Below, piece by piece: positions 11,336 to 23,300 of a stretch of 64,000 nt of DNA. A program made the translations under genes and the position numbers. Below the pieces are notes generated by a model. That model had not been told where the DNA came from, made no database searches, and saw only the letters and a program-made list of their open reading frames with translations. The number at the start of each line of letters is the position of its first letter. Within the stretch, counting starts at the first letter, position 1. Origin of the DNA: Dermacentor variabilis (taxonomy: Eukaryota; Arthropoda; Arachnida; Ixodida; Ixodidae); NCBI RefSeq assembly GCF_050947875.1, contig NC_134569.1, forward strand, positions 204,160,127-204,224,126, read 5' to 3'.

Positions 11336-11744
11336 AAGTATACACTTCCCACACAGTGTACATGTATGATTTCAACGCTTTTTTTTTCTTCTTACATGTG
11401 GCTTTTTGACGTATGCGGCTTGAAGTTGTACGCTTAACACCTCAATTTTTAGATAATTCGAAGTTGCACTCAGAGATGCCATGTGCTAAACATCACGCCT
11501 TTGTATCTGCTTATGTACGTCATTTTGTTTTCACTACGCATAATCATGGTAACCGATGACACTTACCTGAGAGTCATGTTTGTATATATTGTATCCTGAA
11601 CACATCTGCATTTCATTTTTGTATACCTAAATGTGTGTCATTGATAATGATTTATGATGCGCAGTGTGAGTTCTAGTCAGCGCAGATAGTACACCGTCTG
11701 CTTTTGGTAAGGTTGTTTTAAAGCTGTGTATCAGTTGTTGATGC
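11336..11744 (+). mobile_element. Penelope-like element 3' UTR
   Basis: The non-coding DNA between the endonuclease stop and the hammerhead-like motif is probably the element's 3' untranslated part, judged by position and strand alone. No ORF was found. Confidence 0.4.
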
Positions 11745-11805
11745 GTAACTGTACTCTGACGAAGGCTGGACCACCAGCCGAAAACGTTAGATAAGTACGT
11801 CTTCC
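11745..11805 (+). ncRNA. Hammerhead-ribozyme-like motif of the Penelope element
   Basis: CTGACGA at 11756..11762 fits the conserved CUGANGA core. It is followed by a perfect 6 bp stem, GGCTGG with CCAGCC, closed by ACCA, then GAA at 11780..11782, then the palindrome AACGTT as a minimal stem III, then A as the expected H at the cleavage position. A GTACT/AGTAC pairing could form stem I, with a small bulge. Penelope-like elements are known to carry minimal hammerheads that can act as dimers. Activity is not shown. Confidence 0.55.
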
Positions 11806-11829
11806 GAACGGTTCGTCGTTTCTTTCCTG

Positions 11830-11853
11830 CATAATAAATAAATAAATAAATAA

Positions 11854-11927
<74 letters not shown>
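11830..11927. repeat. TAAA then TA microsatellite
   Basis: About six AATA units are followed by roughly 35 TA units. The AATA part abuts the Penelope 3' end and may be its tail. A 140-codon minus-strand open frame with alternating Tyr and Ile across it is an artefact of the repeat. Confidence 0.95.
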
Positions 11928-11931
<4 letters not shown>

Positions 11932-12086
11932 ACGTGATCTTCACAGTAAGTGCCACCTGGGATCGGCATTGACGCCCCACGCCAACAACAGCAGCTGCAC
12001 TACCCCTCTGACTTCTGCAGTACGTGTTCGTTTTTGTATGCTTTACCACAAAGTAGGGCTCCTTCTAAGGGCAGCGGAGGTTAAGT
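11928..12086. other. Spacer after the microsatellite
   Basis: No gene was recognised. Confidence 0.4.
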
Positions 12087-12158
12087 TAGCGGCATCTACC
12101 TAACCTCCCTCCCACCCGGTTCCTTCCGGGCGGGAGGGAGGTTAGGTTGATGCCGCTC
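12087..12158. repeat. Near-perfect 31 bp hairpin
   Basis: The arms at 12089..12119 and 12126..12156 pair over 31 positions with two mismatches around a 6-base loop (TTCCTT). The arms carry CCTAACCTCCCTCCC. It is very compact and non-coding. It may be a MITE core or a small structured transcript. Confidence 0.8.
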
Positions 12159-12960
12159 TAGCGGCCGCAGACAATAAACGATGAAACGTTCTTTTAGTTA
12201 ATGTGTGAATGACATGTCGATTTGTTGGAAAATATTCACTGGAGGTTATACGGAAGTTCGCCTTCGCGACTGGGCGGAGAATGCACACTCAGAGCAGTTC
12301 TAGGTGGCTCGTCTAAGGTAAAGCTCGCCTCCCTTGCGGATTACCCGATTGCCATTGCAATAAAAAAGGCTGAAAAATGCGTCAGCGAAAGTTATGTTTG
12401 TCATCGACAAATCTAGTTTTCAATCGTACATTATGAACCATTACAGCCTAGCGTTTTCAGCATTTTAGGAAGCGTGTCACTGAAGTGAAAGAAAAAAAGT
12501 CACTAAAACTCTCCTTATAACAGTGAAGTGAATTTTAAGAACGTAGGTATTTCGAAACATTCTAATATAATATAACGTGAAGTAAATAATTACCTAGACC
12601 TGTCATGTTGGTCTAATATTCGTGCAGCTGAAGGAAAACAGTGAATTTACCAACAGAGTATAGAGGGCTTTAGCTTTAGTAATGTACTTATTATAGGATA
12701 GGCGAATATCGAAGTCTCGAACATGAAGAGTTGGTGTGTAATATTTTATTCGTATTCCAAAATGAACTTTTAGGTATTTTCGTATATCAAAACTAACCAA
12801 ATATTTCGCAACAACCGACTGTTCAAGTCGGGTTACTGTTCTCCACCTGCTGAACAAACTATCACAAATTATAATTATCAGAAGTAAAACAGCGACAAGA
12901 TTTTGACGCAATGCAGAAACCAGATCGGTAATACAAGCGTTGTTTTCGGTTTTTGTGGGA
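12159..12960. other. Spacer without recognised features
   Basis: Short open frames on both strands have no signatures. No repeat or RNA gene was recognised. Confidence 0.4.
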
Positions 12961-13160
12961 CCCGCCGTGGTTGCTTAGTGGCTATGGTGTTGGGCTGTTA
13001 AGCACGAGGTCGCGGGGGCGAATCCCGGCCACGGTGGCCGCATTTCGATGTGGGCAAAAACACCTGTGTACTTAGATTTAGGAGCACGTTTTCTGAAGTC
13101 CGCGGAAACTACGGCGTGCCTCATAATCAGATTGTGGTTTCTGCAAGCAAAACCCGATAA
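12961..13160 (+). mobile_element. Ruka-like SINE copy 2
   Basis: The tRNA-related head is well preserved. The A-box region is TGGTTGCTTAGTGG, and the B-box region is GGCGAATCCC, in which one base departs from consensus. Then come CCACGGTGGCCGCATTTCGA and CTTAGATTTAGGAGCACG. The copy is slightly rearranged after 13100 and ends near AACCCGATAATTTAATT. It is not a functional tRNA gene: there is no acceptor stem. Confidence 0.8.
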
Positions 13161-16100
13161 TTTAATTTTTTCTTCGGTTTTGTGGTGGAAGTTTTGCGCT
13201 GGTTAACACTCCTTGGGTTAAATCTGGTATATATACATAAATACCCAAGACTGCATGGACGTGGGAATTACTGTCGTCGCCGTAGCACAATTTGTAGTGC
13301 AACGCGCGCGTAATGCAGAGATTGTGGATTCGGTTCTCATCGTCAGCCTCTCCCCCCCCCCCCCCCCCCAAGTTGAGTTTTCCCCTGTTTCCCATTAGCT
13401 TCTCATTTTTGCGCTTCAATTAGAAACTACAAATAATTTATCCTATGCTTTCCGTTTCTTGGTTATCTGGGCCCCTCGGTTCCCCTTGTCTTCGTTCAAT
13501 ACTTGACAAACGGCTATATTGTGCTTATGGCCTACCAATTAGTCTTTCTCGCAGCAATTAGTCTTTCATGTAGAAATTTTATCTCTTACGTTACAACCAG
13601 TGATGTTTTTTCGTGTACAAGGCTCTGTATTCTATCTAGGGCACACAAATACCTCCTTAGAGTTGTATTTTCCTTGTCCATAACGTCTGTTATTTTTTCC
13701 ACAACTATTTATTATGCGTTTTTGAAAAGTTGGTCAGTTTCAAATGCCTGTCATTCTTGGAAAGCTTGTTTGCTACCAGGCTTAAAGGTGTCAAGCGGCT
13801 ACTCATGCATTTCTTTTCATAACCGTTGTGATCTTGTGCTTAAAACGACCTTAATTGTGCCTGATAGTTGACTGTCTATTCAGTGCAAGCGCGTTCCTAA
13901 TTATACTGAAACAAATATTCCTGCTGTAAATATATATGTGTTTGCGTTTGTCTATTCGATATTCGATACTTACTGTTCGTATTCGATTCGTACTTTAAAA
14001 AGTCGATATTCGATCTCCTACCTCTAATATTTACATACTGGATTATGACAGCTTAAGGTTTTCATTATCTTTAGATTGGAAGGCTACAAATACAGCACGA
14101 TTCAAAAGAACACAAGCAACGTAGTTTTTCTAGCATGAAGACGCATTTACTCTGCATATTATCCTTAAATTTTTTGTGCTTGTCGATATACGTGGTAGCA
14201 GCACTAGATTCCGTGGAACGCGCTTGACCTCATGTTGTTAACATGGCAGTGGCAATTACCCGAGCTTTGTACAGGTTAAATACCATATTTTCTCCCTTGA
14301 TCTAGCTGAAAGCCTCCGTTAAGTACTGATTGGTTCGAAAGGCGTGAGAAACGGAAGTGATTTATTCAGTCGTGCGTGAACGAGCAAAGCCGTTCCGATA
14401 TTCACGCGTCTACGCATTCAACATATGTCTTATTCATCTGCTGTGTTCCAAATCTGAACAGAAAAGTTATTCCACTTGGTTTTTGTAAATTAGTTCTCTG
14501 ACACCCTTGCCAAGCGTCTACCAATCGAATGTATTTAGTGACACCGCTGAACCTGCAGCATTTAAACACTGCGGGTTCACATAGGTTTTATAATGTACAA
14601 TCATATGTATATTCAATAGGTTTTGTAAATAATACATAAACTTCAATTTTGTGATCACAATGTCAAGTCTATGGTGACCACTGTCACTATCACAATGTTA
14701 AGGCTAACAATAAGAAGGCGACCGTTTGTTCATAATGGTCACGGAGCTTATGCATAGTACAGCGAGTTTCAGCCACTTGCATGTGGCTTTTGAATAGCAA
14801 AGCGCGTTTTTAAAGGTCATTTTCTAAGCAATCTTTCTAACTTATAAGTCGTTAAAATATCGCCAACTGTTCATTCAAGTCACTAGAAAATTAAACTTTG
14901 CCGTAAACAGACAAAAAAGTAATTAAATCTTGCGTCAAAATCGCTGAAATTGCAACACTGATAAAATGCCGGTAAATTATAAAAGCAAATATGACCGTGT
15001 TTTCAAAGATGGTTAGGTTAGACGACCCGAACAAACACGAGGTGGTGCAAGTGATGGTTTATTAAACTTGTTTTGGACAGCCTAGCGATAGCCTTCTCAG
15101 CAATGCAGGCTTGCAAGTCACGTCCCACAGGCGCCTCCAGCATAGTAACGAGTCGTGCTGCAGTCGTCTACTGCAGCACGTGGGGGCGAGGCCCGAATGC
15201 AGGGGATACGTAATAAATAAATCACACTTATGTGAGCCTAATTCTGAGAGAAAACATGGCCTCAGCTGTTTATTTTGTTGTATTTGCGGAGTGTGCAGCC
15301 GACGGTGCCCACTTTCACAAGAGTGTGTGCGTAGGGGGGCGGGGGCGGATAAATGGCCTACTTTTCCTTTTCAATTCTAACTGTGGGGGGGAGGGGCACA
15401 CCTCCCTCTGAACCGGTAGATACGCCTATGACAAGCACGGTGTCACGTACGTACAGGCAAATATGAACACATCTCACTCGATGACCACGAGCACTCGCTG
15501 TCACAACGCTGACGTGATGAAGACCGCGGGCAGCGAGAATCGATCGAATGCTTCGTGCTGCCTCAGTTTCACCGCGAGAACACCTTTCACGACCAAAATA
15601 AGTGAAAGCATCCTTGAAAGTTCCCTGAACCTCAATTGCACTATTGAGGCTCAGTTGCACTATTGACAGACCAAGCAGCCAGAATCAATGTCTAGATTAA
15701 GACTTGAAAGACTACTGCAGACTTGCAGAGGTGGGGAAATTTACGAACTGTTACTGAGTAGACTCTGCGCGCTATAGAAATACCAGTAATAAGTGCGCTA
15801 AAGAACCAATGAGGCCGAGACTCCACGTGCAGCTGGTGGAGGCCAGATCCCCATTATCAGTGCTTCAAGCCGCTTTATGTAGACCCGAGTAACCTTGGTT
15901 GATACTCTAGGTGCATATATTTCCGGGTTTCAAAACTCGGGGAGGGGGGGCGCAAGTGGCCCCCTTGTCTCCCTGGTAGATAGGCCTATGTACATATTTT
16001 CGTTTGCGGTTTAATGACTGCAAATTGATCTATCTGGGCATAAAAGAGGTGGGTGAATTGGTTCCAGGTATACATAAAGGTGCGTGAAACAATGATTAGG

Positions 16101-16176
16101 TCAGAAGTAACAGGTATGCAGGGACACCTTTCCTGATGTCAGTGGTTATTTTTCCACATACGTATACTTCTTCGTG
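13161..16176. other. Long AT-rich spacer
   Basis: No gene could be supported in this 3 kb. Noted items are a poly-C run at about 13353..13369, a 122-codon plus-strand open frame at 13503..13871 with no recognised family, ATTCGATATTCGA words at about 13955..14015, and a small CTGCAGCACG palindrome at about 15150..15180. Two purine-rich patches at 15385..15430 and 15935..15990, each followed by a TAGATA(C/G)GCCTATG word, resemble the end of a hAT-type element. Confidence 0.45.
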
Positions 16177-16413
16177 AATAATAATATTTGGGGTTTTACG
16201 TGCCAAAACCACTTTCTGATTATGAGGCACGCCGTAGTGGAGGACTCCGGAAATTTTGACCACCTGGGGTTCTTTAACGTGCACCTAAATCTAAGCACAC
16301 GGGTGTTTTCGCATTTCGCCCCCATCGAAATGCGGCCGCCGTGGCCGGGATTCGATCCCGCGACCTCGTGCTCAGCAGCCCAACACCATAGCCACTGAGC
16401 AACCACGGCGGGT
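16177..16413 (-). mobile_element. Ruka-like SINE copy 3, antisense
   Basis: This is the best preserved copy. On the minus strand it starts with the tRNA-like head (CGCCGTGGTTGCTCAGTGG A box, GGATTCGAT-type B box after reversal), runs through the common body, and ends in AATATTATTATT-type 3' repeats at 16177..16190. Internal RNA polymerase III promoter boxes are both readable. A 252-codon open frame on the same strand reads straight through it and is therefore not taken as a gene. Confidence 0.85.
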
Positions 16414-16584
16414 ATACTTCTTCGTGAATGAAAAGAAAAGTAAGAGAGATCAAATATATATGCAACGCAGTTGCATGCATTTCGCGGTTGTATGTGGAGC
16501 GTCGTTCCATTTCGGCAAGTGGGGAAAATACTGACGACCATTTTACACTTGTAGCAGGAATCTAAGCGGAGCAACATTTCACAG

Positions 16585-16820
16585 AATTCCTTGGATGTCA
16601 TGGACGACGTGGGTACAGCTACAGGGGCGGCAGCCGGAAGAGAGGCAACGGCGCTCAACCGACGCACTCGGTTCCCGGCGGACATCCCGAGATTCCCGAG
16701 GCGCAGCACACCCCTCCTGGGTACGGGGAGCACCGGTAGGCCCCGCGCTGGTCGCGGCAGCATGAACCCGAGCCGCACACCATCCACGGAGGGCACGGCA
16801 CCGAGGGGGCTGCGCCAAAT
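16585..16820 (+). CDS. Possible GC-rich internal exon of a host gene
   Basis: This is a GC-rich island in AT-rich surroundings. An acceptor-like TTTCACAG ends at 16584 and a consensus donor GTAAGA begins at 16821. One frame is open throughout (phase 0 entry, two bases left over at the end), giving a Pro/Arg/Thr/Gly-rich, probably disordered 78-residue segment. The minus strand is also open here, which weakens the case. No domain is recognised and no partner exon is visible. It could equally be an old transposon piece. Confidence 0.25.
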
Positions 16821-17250
16821 GTAAGACATACGGTTCCCCTGGGAAACGCGATAGTTCAGACACACAGCCGACACGTACCGCAGCAACCGGTAAAAGTGGC
16901 ACATGTGGTTTTACATAGAAGGGTGCAGATGGTGACAATATAAACAATTGGGCAGATATGGCCCCGTAGGCTATGTCTGCTCCATGGGGCCATATACGTA
17001 CACTTCCCTATATGTCGCCTACGTACGCAGTTCAGATTTGCGTATTTATATTTTTAAAGTAAATAAATATATGCGTCTCTATTAATATTTTTATATTCAT
17101 TGCAATAAATAATATATCTATATAATCACTATAGCCTCGTCCGTCCATTTCGAGGAGGAAAAAACCATTATCGCTTTTGAGTTATAAGCCGCATGTTAAT
17201 ATACACAAATACATTGAGTCATAGCTTTGGCCCAAGCAGGAAAGACTATA
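16821..17250. other. AT-rich spacer
   Basis: No gene was seen. A GGGGCCATAT word occurs in both orientations near 16955..16995, giving a small palindrome. Confidence 0.4.
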
Positions 17251-17252
17251 TA

Positions 17253-18116
17253 CAGGTTGTCCCAGATAACTTCAGCCAAAGCTTTAAAAATGAAAGGCAT
17301 TCCGGACGCGAGTTGAAACGAGTGCATAAGGTTGGCTCTGGCCTATAGAGTTACTCAGGCTATTTTTTATATTCCCTTAACTAATTGATTAGTTATGTTT
17401 ATTTAATCAAATTTTTAAGTACTGGCTGCAGACCCCAAGTATGCTACGCAAAGTTGCAGAGCACCTTGAGAAACCTCTCAATAAATTGTTTACAACACGA
17501 TATATTTCACGTGGTCCTTTATTCCGCGTTCCAAAGAAAGCTCGCGAAATACGAAAAATTACCACATCATGGGCGCTTGCGCAATGCTATTGTGCTGCTC
17601 TCAATCGTGCGATGGATGAACAAGGTCGGCAACGCTCGGTCAGCAGCATGCATTTGCACCGTCATGCTATAAGAGCCGCATGCCCAGATATTTACACCAG
17701 GCATAACGCCCCGTTACAGGCCAGTCTCGCTGCAGCCGACTTTGTTCATGCGTCTCAAGCTTGAGAGTAGCACAATAACACAGTGCAATCGCCCCGTCAC
17801 GCGGTATTTTTTCATATCTCGCGGGCTTTCTTTTGAACGCGGAAAAAGGACCACGTGAGATATATCGTGTTGGAAACAATTTATTGAGAGGTTTCTCAAG
17901 GTGCTCTACAACTTTGAGTATCATACTTGGAGTCTGCAGCCATTACTTAAAAAGTTGATTAATTAAACATAACTTATCAGTTAATTAGTTAAGGGAATAT
18001 AAAAGATAGCCTGCTTAACTCTATAGGCCAGAGCCAACATTATGCATTCGTTTCAACTCGCGTCCGGAATGCCTTTCATATTTAAAGCTTTGGCTCAAGT
18101 TATGTGGGACAACCTG
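17253..18116. mobile_element. 864 bp fold-back element with TA target duplication
   Basis: The ends CAGGTTGTCCC and GGGACAACCTG are flanked by TA on both sides (17251..17252, 18117..18118), as for mariner/Tc1-type MITEs. The inverted similarity runs several hundred bases inward: AAAGCTTTGGCT, GCATTCCGGACGCGAGTTGAAACGA and CTCTATAGGCCAGAGCC words appear in both arms, as do GAGAAACCTCTCAATAAATTGTT and its reverse. Matching open frames on opposite strands are mirror images of the arms, not genes. Confidence 0.8.
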
Positions 18117-18209
18117 TACATGTGCCTAACAGATGTGCCTAACAACAATACCAACAAAACACACTAATAGGGCATATCAATCTAAACGATGAGAACGTAT
18201 CAAGTATTC

Positions 18210-18660
18210 AATGCGAGAACGTCAAAGGTTAGATAACGTACACTGAAATAAAAAAGAGTGAATCAAGATCGACAAACAAAGCTAGCATAACATGAACAAG
18301 CACACCACCAAGAAAAAGCAAATACTGCACATTGGAAAAACCAACAACATAAGTGTTTCTCTTTTCCCCGATAAAATTCCTGGAATCAGACGCTTTGGCT
18401 GGCAATGAATTCCAATCAGCAACAGTTCTGGGGGAAAAGTTCACTTAAATCCTTCAGTGCGTGCAAATAAAAGAGATAATAGATGTTCATGAAATCGCGT
18501 GATTGTACTTGTAGCGGCTGGCTTAACAAAATTAGGCAAATTGAAGTTTAGCTTTCTTGATAAAACATTGTGCGAAACAGGCTAGACGACCAAAATTCCG
18601 ACGTGCCGCCTATGTGGAAGTATGTTGTTGCATGAGTGAAGAGGGCGAATCATACCTTTT
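18210..18660 (-). mobile_element. CR1-like LINE ORF2 C-terminal relic
   Basis: The minus strand carries the PRTVADWNSLPA block typical of the extreme C-terminus of CR1/L2-type ORF2 proteins. Broken frames upstream of it resemble the basic region that normally precedes it. The matching block of the full CR1 copy in this window is [12 protein letters not shown] near 52700. It lies just left of the LINE insertion at 18821 and may belong with the antisense RT fragment at 24345..24660. Confidence 0.6.
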
Positions 18661-18810
18661 ATACTTTCCGAAAATAAATCATATCTTTCCACTGAAGCTA
18701 TTCCAACTTTGCAATTATTTTTTTTTTTACGCGAGGGTCTCAAATGACAATCACCTATTAAACGTTGGACCTAACGTAAGCATTATAGGCTAGCATGTTT
18801 CTACTTATTT

Positions 18811-18820
18811 CGTTTCAGAG
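18811..18820. repeat. Target-site duplication, left copy
   Basis: CGTTTCAGAG here and CGTTTTAGAG at 24333..24342 differ at one base and flank the LINE exactly. Confidence 0.75.
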
Positions 18821-19042
18821 GGAAGACGACGAGCGATAGGCTCGCTTCCGAACGCCCGTCTGTAATTTTAAGTATTTTTAGCAAGTGTAGAGCTCATTTT
18901 TACTCTTTGTGCCTCTCTTTCACCGAACGCCGGTCTGGAGGTCACCGTCCTGCGAGAGAAGCACAGCAAGCGGCTCCTGAAGCACACCGGACCGAAGCAG
19001 CGCGGCGAGCCTCCGCCGTCGGCTGCTCTTCGTGATGCTCTG

Positions 19043-20359
19043 ATGGCATCCGTCGCAAACAATCGGCAATCAGGTCAGCACGTTGCTTCTGTAGACCACA
19101 GAGAAGATGAGCAAGCAAGGAAAAGGCTACGTGAAGATGACATCAACACAAGGGAATCTGCAGGAGACAACGAAGAGATGGACCAGACAGCCTTCACTGT
19201 TGTCTCTTACAAAAAGAAAAGAGCCGCAGGTGTTCCTGTTATATTCAAGCCAACTCAGCCTGACAGCAGCTTATGGAAAGTAAACCCAAATCTTCTGGCT
19301 TCTGCGGTCGTGACAACAGCCCAAGAAAAGATACTCAGCCACCGTCTCAACAAGGATGGCAGCCTCATGGTGACAGTGTCTACACTTCCTGCAGCCAATC
19401 GTCTGCTCACAGTGACAGATCTATCGGGTATTCCTGTAGAACCTCGAGTTCCCTACTCCTACTCTGCCACGTACGGGAGGATACAGGACGTTCCTGTTGA
19501 GTACTCAGATGACGACCTCAAGGAGTATTTGAGCGAACAAGGAGTCATATCTGCTAAAAGGCAAGTTTTCTACGTCCCTAACGAAGATGGCGTAGTAACG
19601 GAAACCCGAAGACGCTCGGTCATCCTGAAATTCTCTAAGGACGCCCCTTTACCAAACCGAGTGTCGCTTGAATTCTGCAGTTATCCCGTGACTGAATAAA
19701 TGGGGTCTGCTACTCAATGTTTCAGATGTCAAAGACATGGACATATAGCGAAATATTGTAAAGGCCCCATCCGCTGCAAGATATGCGCTGGTCCACATAC
19801 GCATAAGGAGTGTACGTCACGTTCCCAGCCTCGGTGTGCAAACTGTGGAGCTGAGCATGCTGCGTCATACGGAGGGTGTCCTAAAAAGAAATCAGCCACT
19901 CTTGCACGGACGATGGAGCAAATCCAAGGAAAAGTGCGGAAACGACGAGAACCACCACCGAATCCGGATGAGATGTATACATCTACAAACCAAAAGCAAC
20001 ACGACACGGTGCAGCGCAGCGACACGGCTTTGAAAAAGTCCTACGCCTCAGTCGTGAAGGAAAACCAGCAAAGGCCTTCAACTGCAACGAATCCATCAAA
20101 GCCCTCAAGTGATATGACCTCAAGCCCACGACAGCAACAAGTGTCCTCAAGGTCGCAGCAGAAGAACAGGAAGAACCAAGAAAAGTTGTTAGATGGTAGC
20201 ACTGCAAATGAGATATCAAGTATGCTGATTCCCATGATGTTCGCCGCAATCCGTGCCAGCCCATCGTTTAAGAGCATCCCCGAAGTAGAGGCCGTCCTGG
20301 CTTTGGAACCGCTAGTGTCGTCTTCTTTCACGGCGCAAAGCCGTGATTCTTCGCAGTAG
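19043..20359 (+). pseudogene. LINE ORF1 protein, one internal stop
   Basis: The frame runs from ATG 19043 and is closed once, by TAA at 19697..19699. Reading continues in the same frame from 19700 to 20359. The N-terminal half is charged and contains a TRAIL-like region with VPVEYSDDDLKEYL. The C-terminal half has three Cys-His knuckles: CFRCQRHGHIAKYC, CKICAGPHTHKEC and a CANCGAEH..C block. A polar, Gln/Ser/Lys-rich tail follows. It would bind the element RNA in the retrotransposition particle. The stop sits directly before the first knuckle and is most simply a point mutation of a sense codon. Confidence 0.8.
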
Positions 20360-20364
20360 CAACG

Positions 20365-23300
20365 ATGGCTTCGCCAACAATCGTCTCACAAGCGGTGTCC
20401 ACCAACAAACACTTCCGCACATGTACTATATTCCAGAGGAACGCTCGCGGCTTGCGCAAGAAGTTAGCAGACTTTAAGCATCTTACGCGAGTGCACCGAT
20501 TCCCTTTTTTAGTCATTTCCTAGTCTCGCGTCGACGAGCACTTTAGGATAACGGGGTATTATTTTCATCATTCAAGGCGACAAAATGGAATTAGCCGACT
20601 GCTCGTTGGATTTCGCAACGACATACCTGCCTCTGTGATTGATGTAGCACCACATGACAAGAACGAATATATTTGCGCAACCACAGTGATTGCATCTAAA
20701 GTGTTTACCCTGATCGGCGTCTACTTGGAACCAGGATCACCTTTAGACGTGAGAAGATTGGAAATCTTGTTGACAAACACTCAGTCTCCACATATTATTT
20801 GTGGTGATTTCAACGCACATAACGAGATCTGGAGCAGTTCACATACATGTGCTCGGGGTGCCAAGCTGGCGAAGCTTTTTGCAAAATACAATATAGAGCC
20901 CTTGAACGATGGCAGCATAACATACCTGAAAAATCCGACGACTGTTAGCTGCATTGACGTCACATTCGTATCAAGTGGCCCCTATGTTCGGATGGTGTAC
21001 AGACTTCGACACTCGAGGTAGTGATCACTACCCGATCCTAATCTCTGCCCTTCATTTTCGGACGTCACCCAGAAAAGTGAAACTGAAGTCGGTAGACTGG
21101 GAAGCTTACACAGCAGTCGTAGACAAAGGAATCACAGCCTCAACTACGAATGCAGAAATAATACCGACAATAGCTCATTGCCTCAAGCAAAGTACCCGCT
21201 CTGCCACTAAGCATTGTAATGTACCAACAAACGACGAGGAATTTGAGAGGTTATGTGCCATTCGAAGGCGTGCCGAAAGGAAGGCTCTACGTACTAAGAA
21301 TATCGAAGACCTCAGAACTTGTCGACGGGCACAAAGACATATACGACGTTACCTCACCAAACTGGACCGAAAAAGGTGGAGGGACTTTTGTGGGACACTG
21401 GACATACGACAACCGCTGAGCAAAATCTGGCGAGTCGTCAGAGGCATTCCAAAAGAGCCGCAACAGCTTTACCCTTTTCTCGCCCTCTCATTACATGAGC
21501 GCGCATCCCTGAAAGAGGTGGCAGAGCAGTACTGCAGGCTCCTTTCCAACGGGGCACAACCTTTGCGGCAAATTTCAAGTCGTCAGCCTAGTCCACCTCG
21601 AGCTACCCTTCCTGACTTAGAATTACCATTCACCATCGAAGAACTCACGGCAGCAATCGACGACGTAAACAAGCGATCATCACCTGGCCATGACGGCGTG
21701 AGTTATGAAGCGCTCGCAAATCTATGCCACGCATCTCGCCTACGCCTTCTGGAGTACTACAACGCCTCATGGATAACTGGGGAGGTTCCTACGGAATGGA
21801 AGCTTGCGAAAGTCATTCCTATATTGAAACCAGCGAAGCAGCCAACAAATTACGCCTCCTTCAGACCCATATCTCTGCTTAGCTGCGTAGGGAAGCTATT
21901 CGAAAAAATGATCTACAAACGACTCAATTGGTTCCTGGAAACTGCAAAAGTTTACCCGGAGGAAATGAATGGCTTCCGGCAAAATAGATCCGCAATTGAT
22001 AATGTCATTGCCTTGGTCTCATCAATTGAAGAGGAATTGGTCTCTGGAAACATACCTATGCATTATTTTCAGACATTAAGGCAGCATATGATTCGGTCAA
22101 TCATAAAGCAATACTTGACGCTTTGGAAACCCTTGGTCTTGGAGGACGGCTCTACGCATGGATTGAAGACTATCTTCAAGGACGCCAACTTTTCATATGC
22201 ACCCCGAATGGCCCCACGGCGCTTTATGCCGTCGAGAAGGGAGTGCCACAAGGAGCTGTGTTAAGACCGGTATTATTTAATTTAGTCCTCATCCATCTGA
22301 AAAGAAACCTGCCCCCTGGCGTCAAAATCACACTGTATGCGGACGACATCTGCATTTGGAGTGCGGCGCGTTCCCGCAGTACCACCCAACAACGTCTCCA
22401 GAGAGCGCTAGCAAATATATCGGCCTACCTAAATCCAAGGGGTCTGAAATTGTCCCCCGACAAAAGCGTTGCCATGGCTTTCACGCGGAGGTGTATGGAA
22501 AAATACCCACTAGTGTTGGGTGGTCGTGCCCTTCCATACGTCAAGACGCAAATGTTTCTTGGAGTGACGATCGATAGGAACCTCACATGGTCGCCCCAAG
22601 TGAAAAAACTGAGTGAGAAGATTTCCTCGGCGTCGCACGTATTCCGATTTTTAGCCGGATCACAGTGGGACAGCAACTGTCGATCAATGGTGCTCTTCCA
22701 TAAGGCCTACGTCGACGGAACACTACGACATTACCTCCCGATCCTGCACAAAATATCTCCCACAAGCAAGAAAAAACTCGAGGCAGCACGAAACAACTGC
22801 CTTCGCGTATGTCTTGGCCTTCCGAAGGGGTCGTCCCGCTCAGGGACTGTAGCAGAAGCTGGATGCCTGCCTCTGGAAGTGCTATGTTCGCAGGAGACAC
22901 TTCGGATACACCTCCGCCACGTCATTCATACGAAGACTCACTTTTAAAGGATATTTCCAGAACCCGTGCTACATCTAGCTTTGGGCAGGCCGTCGGAAGC
23001 ATATCTATATCGATTCCTGCTCAGGCGTCACAAATTATGCCGCGAAACATTTCACCATGGACACTGTCCCCACTGGAAATCGTGCCATATATACCTGGAA
23101 TCAGTGCGAAAAAGAAAATGCCTCAAGCAGCGACTTATCAGATAGCTTTAGAATATATGCACAAAGAGTACGCAGCCGCAACGCACATTTTCACAGATGG
23201 CTCTTCAATTCTACATCGTTCATCATGCGGACTTTTTGTTCCCTCTACAGGGCAACGATTCTCGTTTCGTCTTGAGCGAGCGACATCATCTACTTCAGCG

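Noticed and set aside
11627..12049. 140-codon minus-strand frame with alternating Tyr and Ile
   Set aside because: Artefact of the TA microsatellite and the AATA tail.
12961..13040. tRNA gene
   Set aside because: The A and B boxes belong to the SINE head; there is no acceptor stem and the SINE body follows.
13503..13871. 122-codon plus-strand frame
   Set aside because: AT-rich, Ser/Leu-rich, without a recognised domain or exon signals; too weak to call.
16146..16904. 252-codon minus-strand frame
   Set aside because: It reads through a Ruka SINE and a GC-rich island; no conserved domain.
17385..17924. Similar open frames on both strands near 17.5 and 17.8 kb
   Set aside because: They are the mirror-image arms of the fold-back element.
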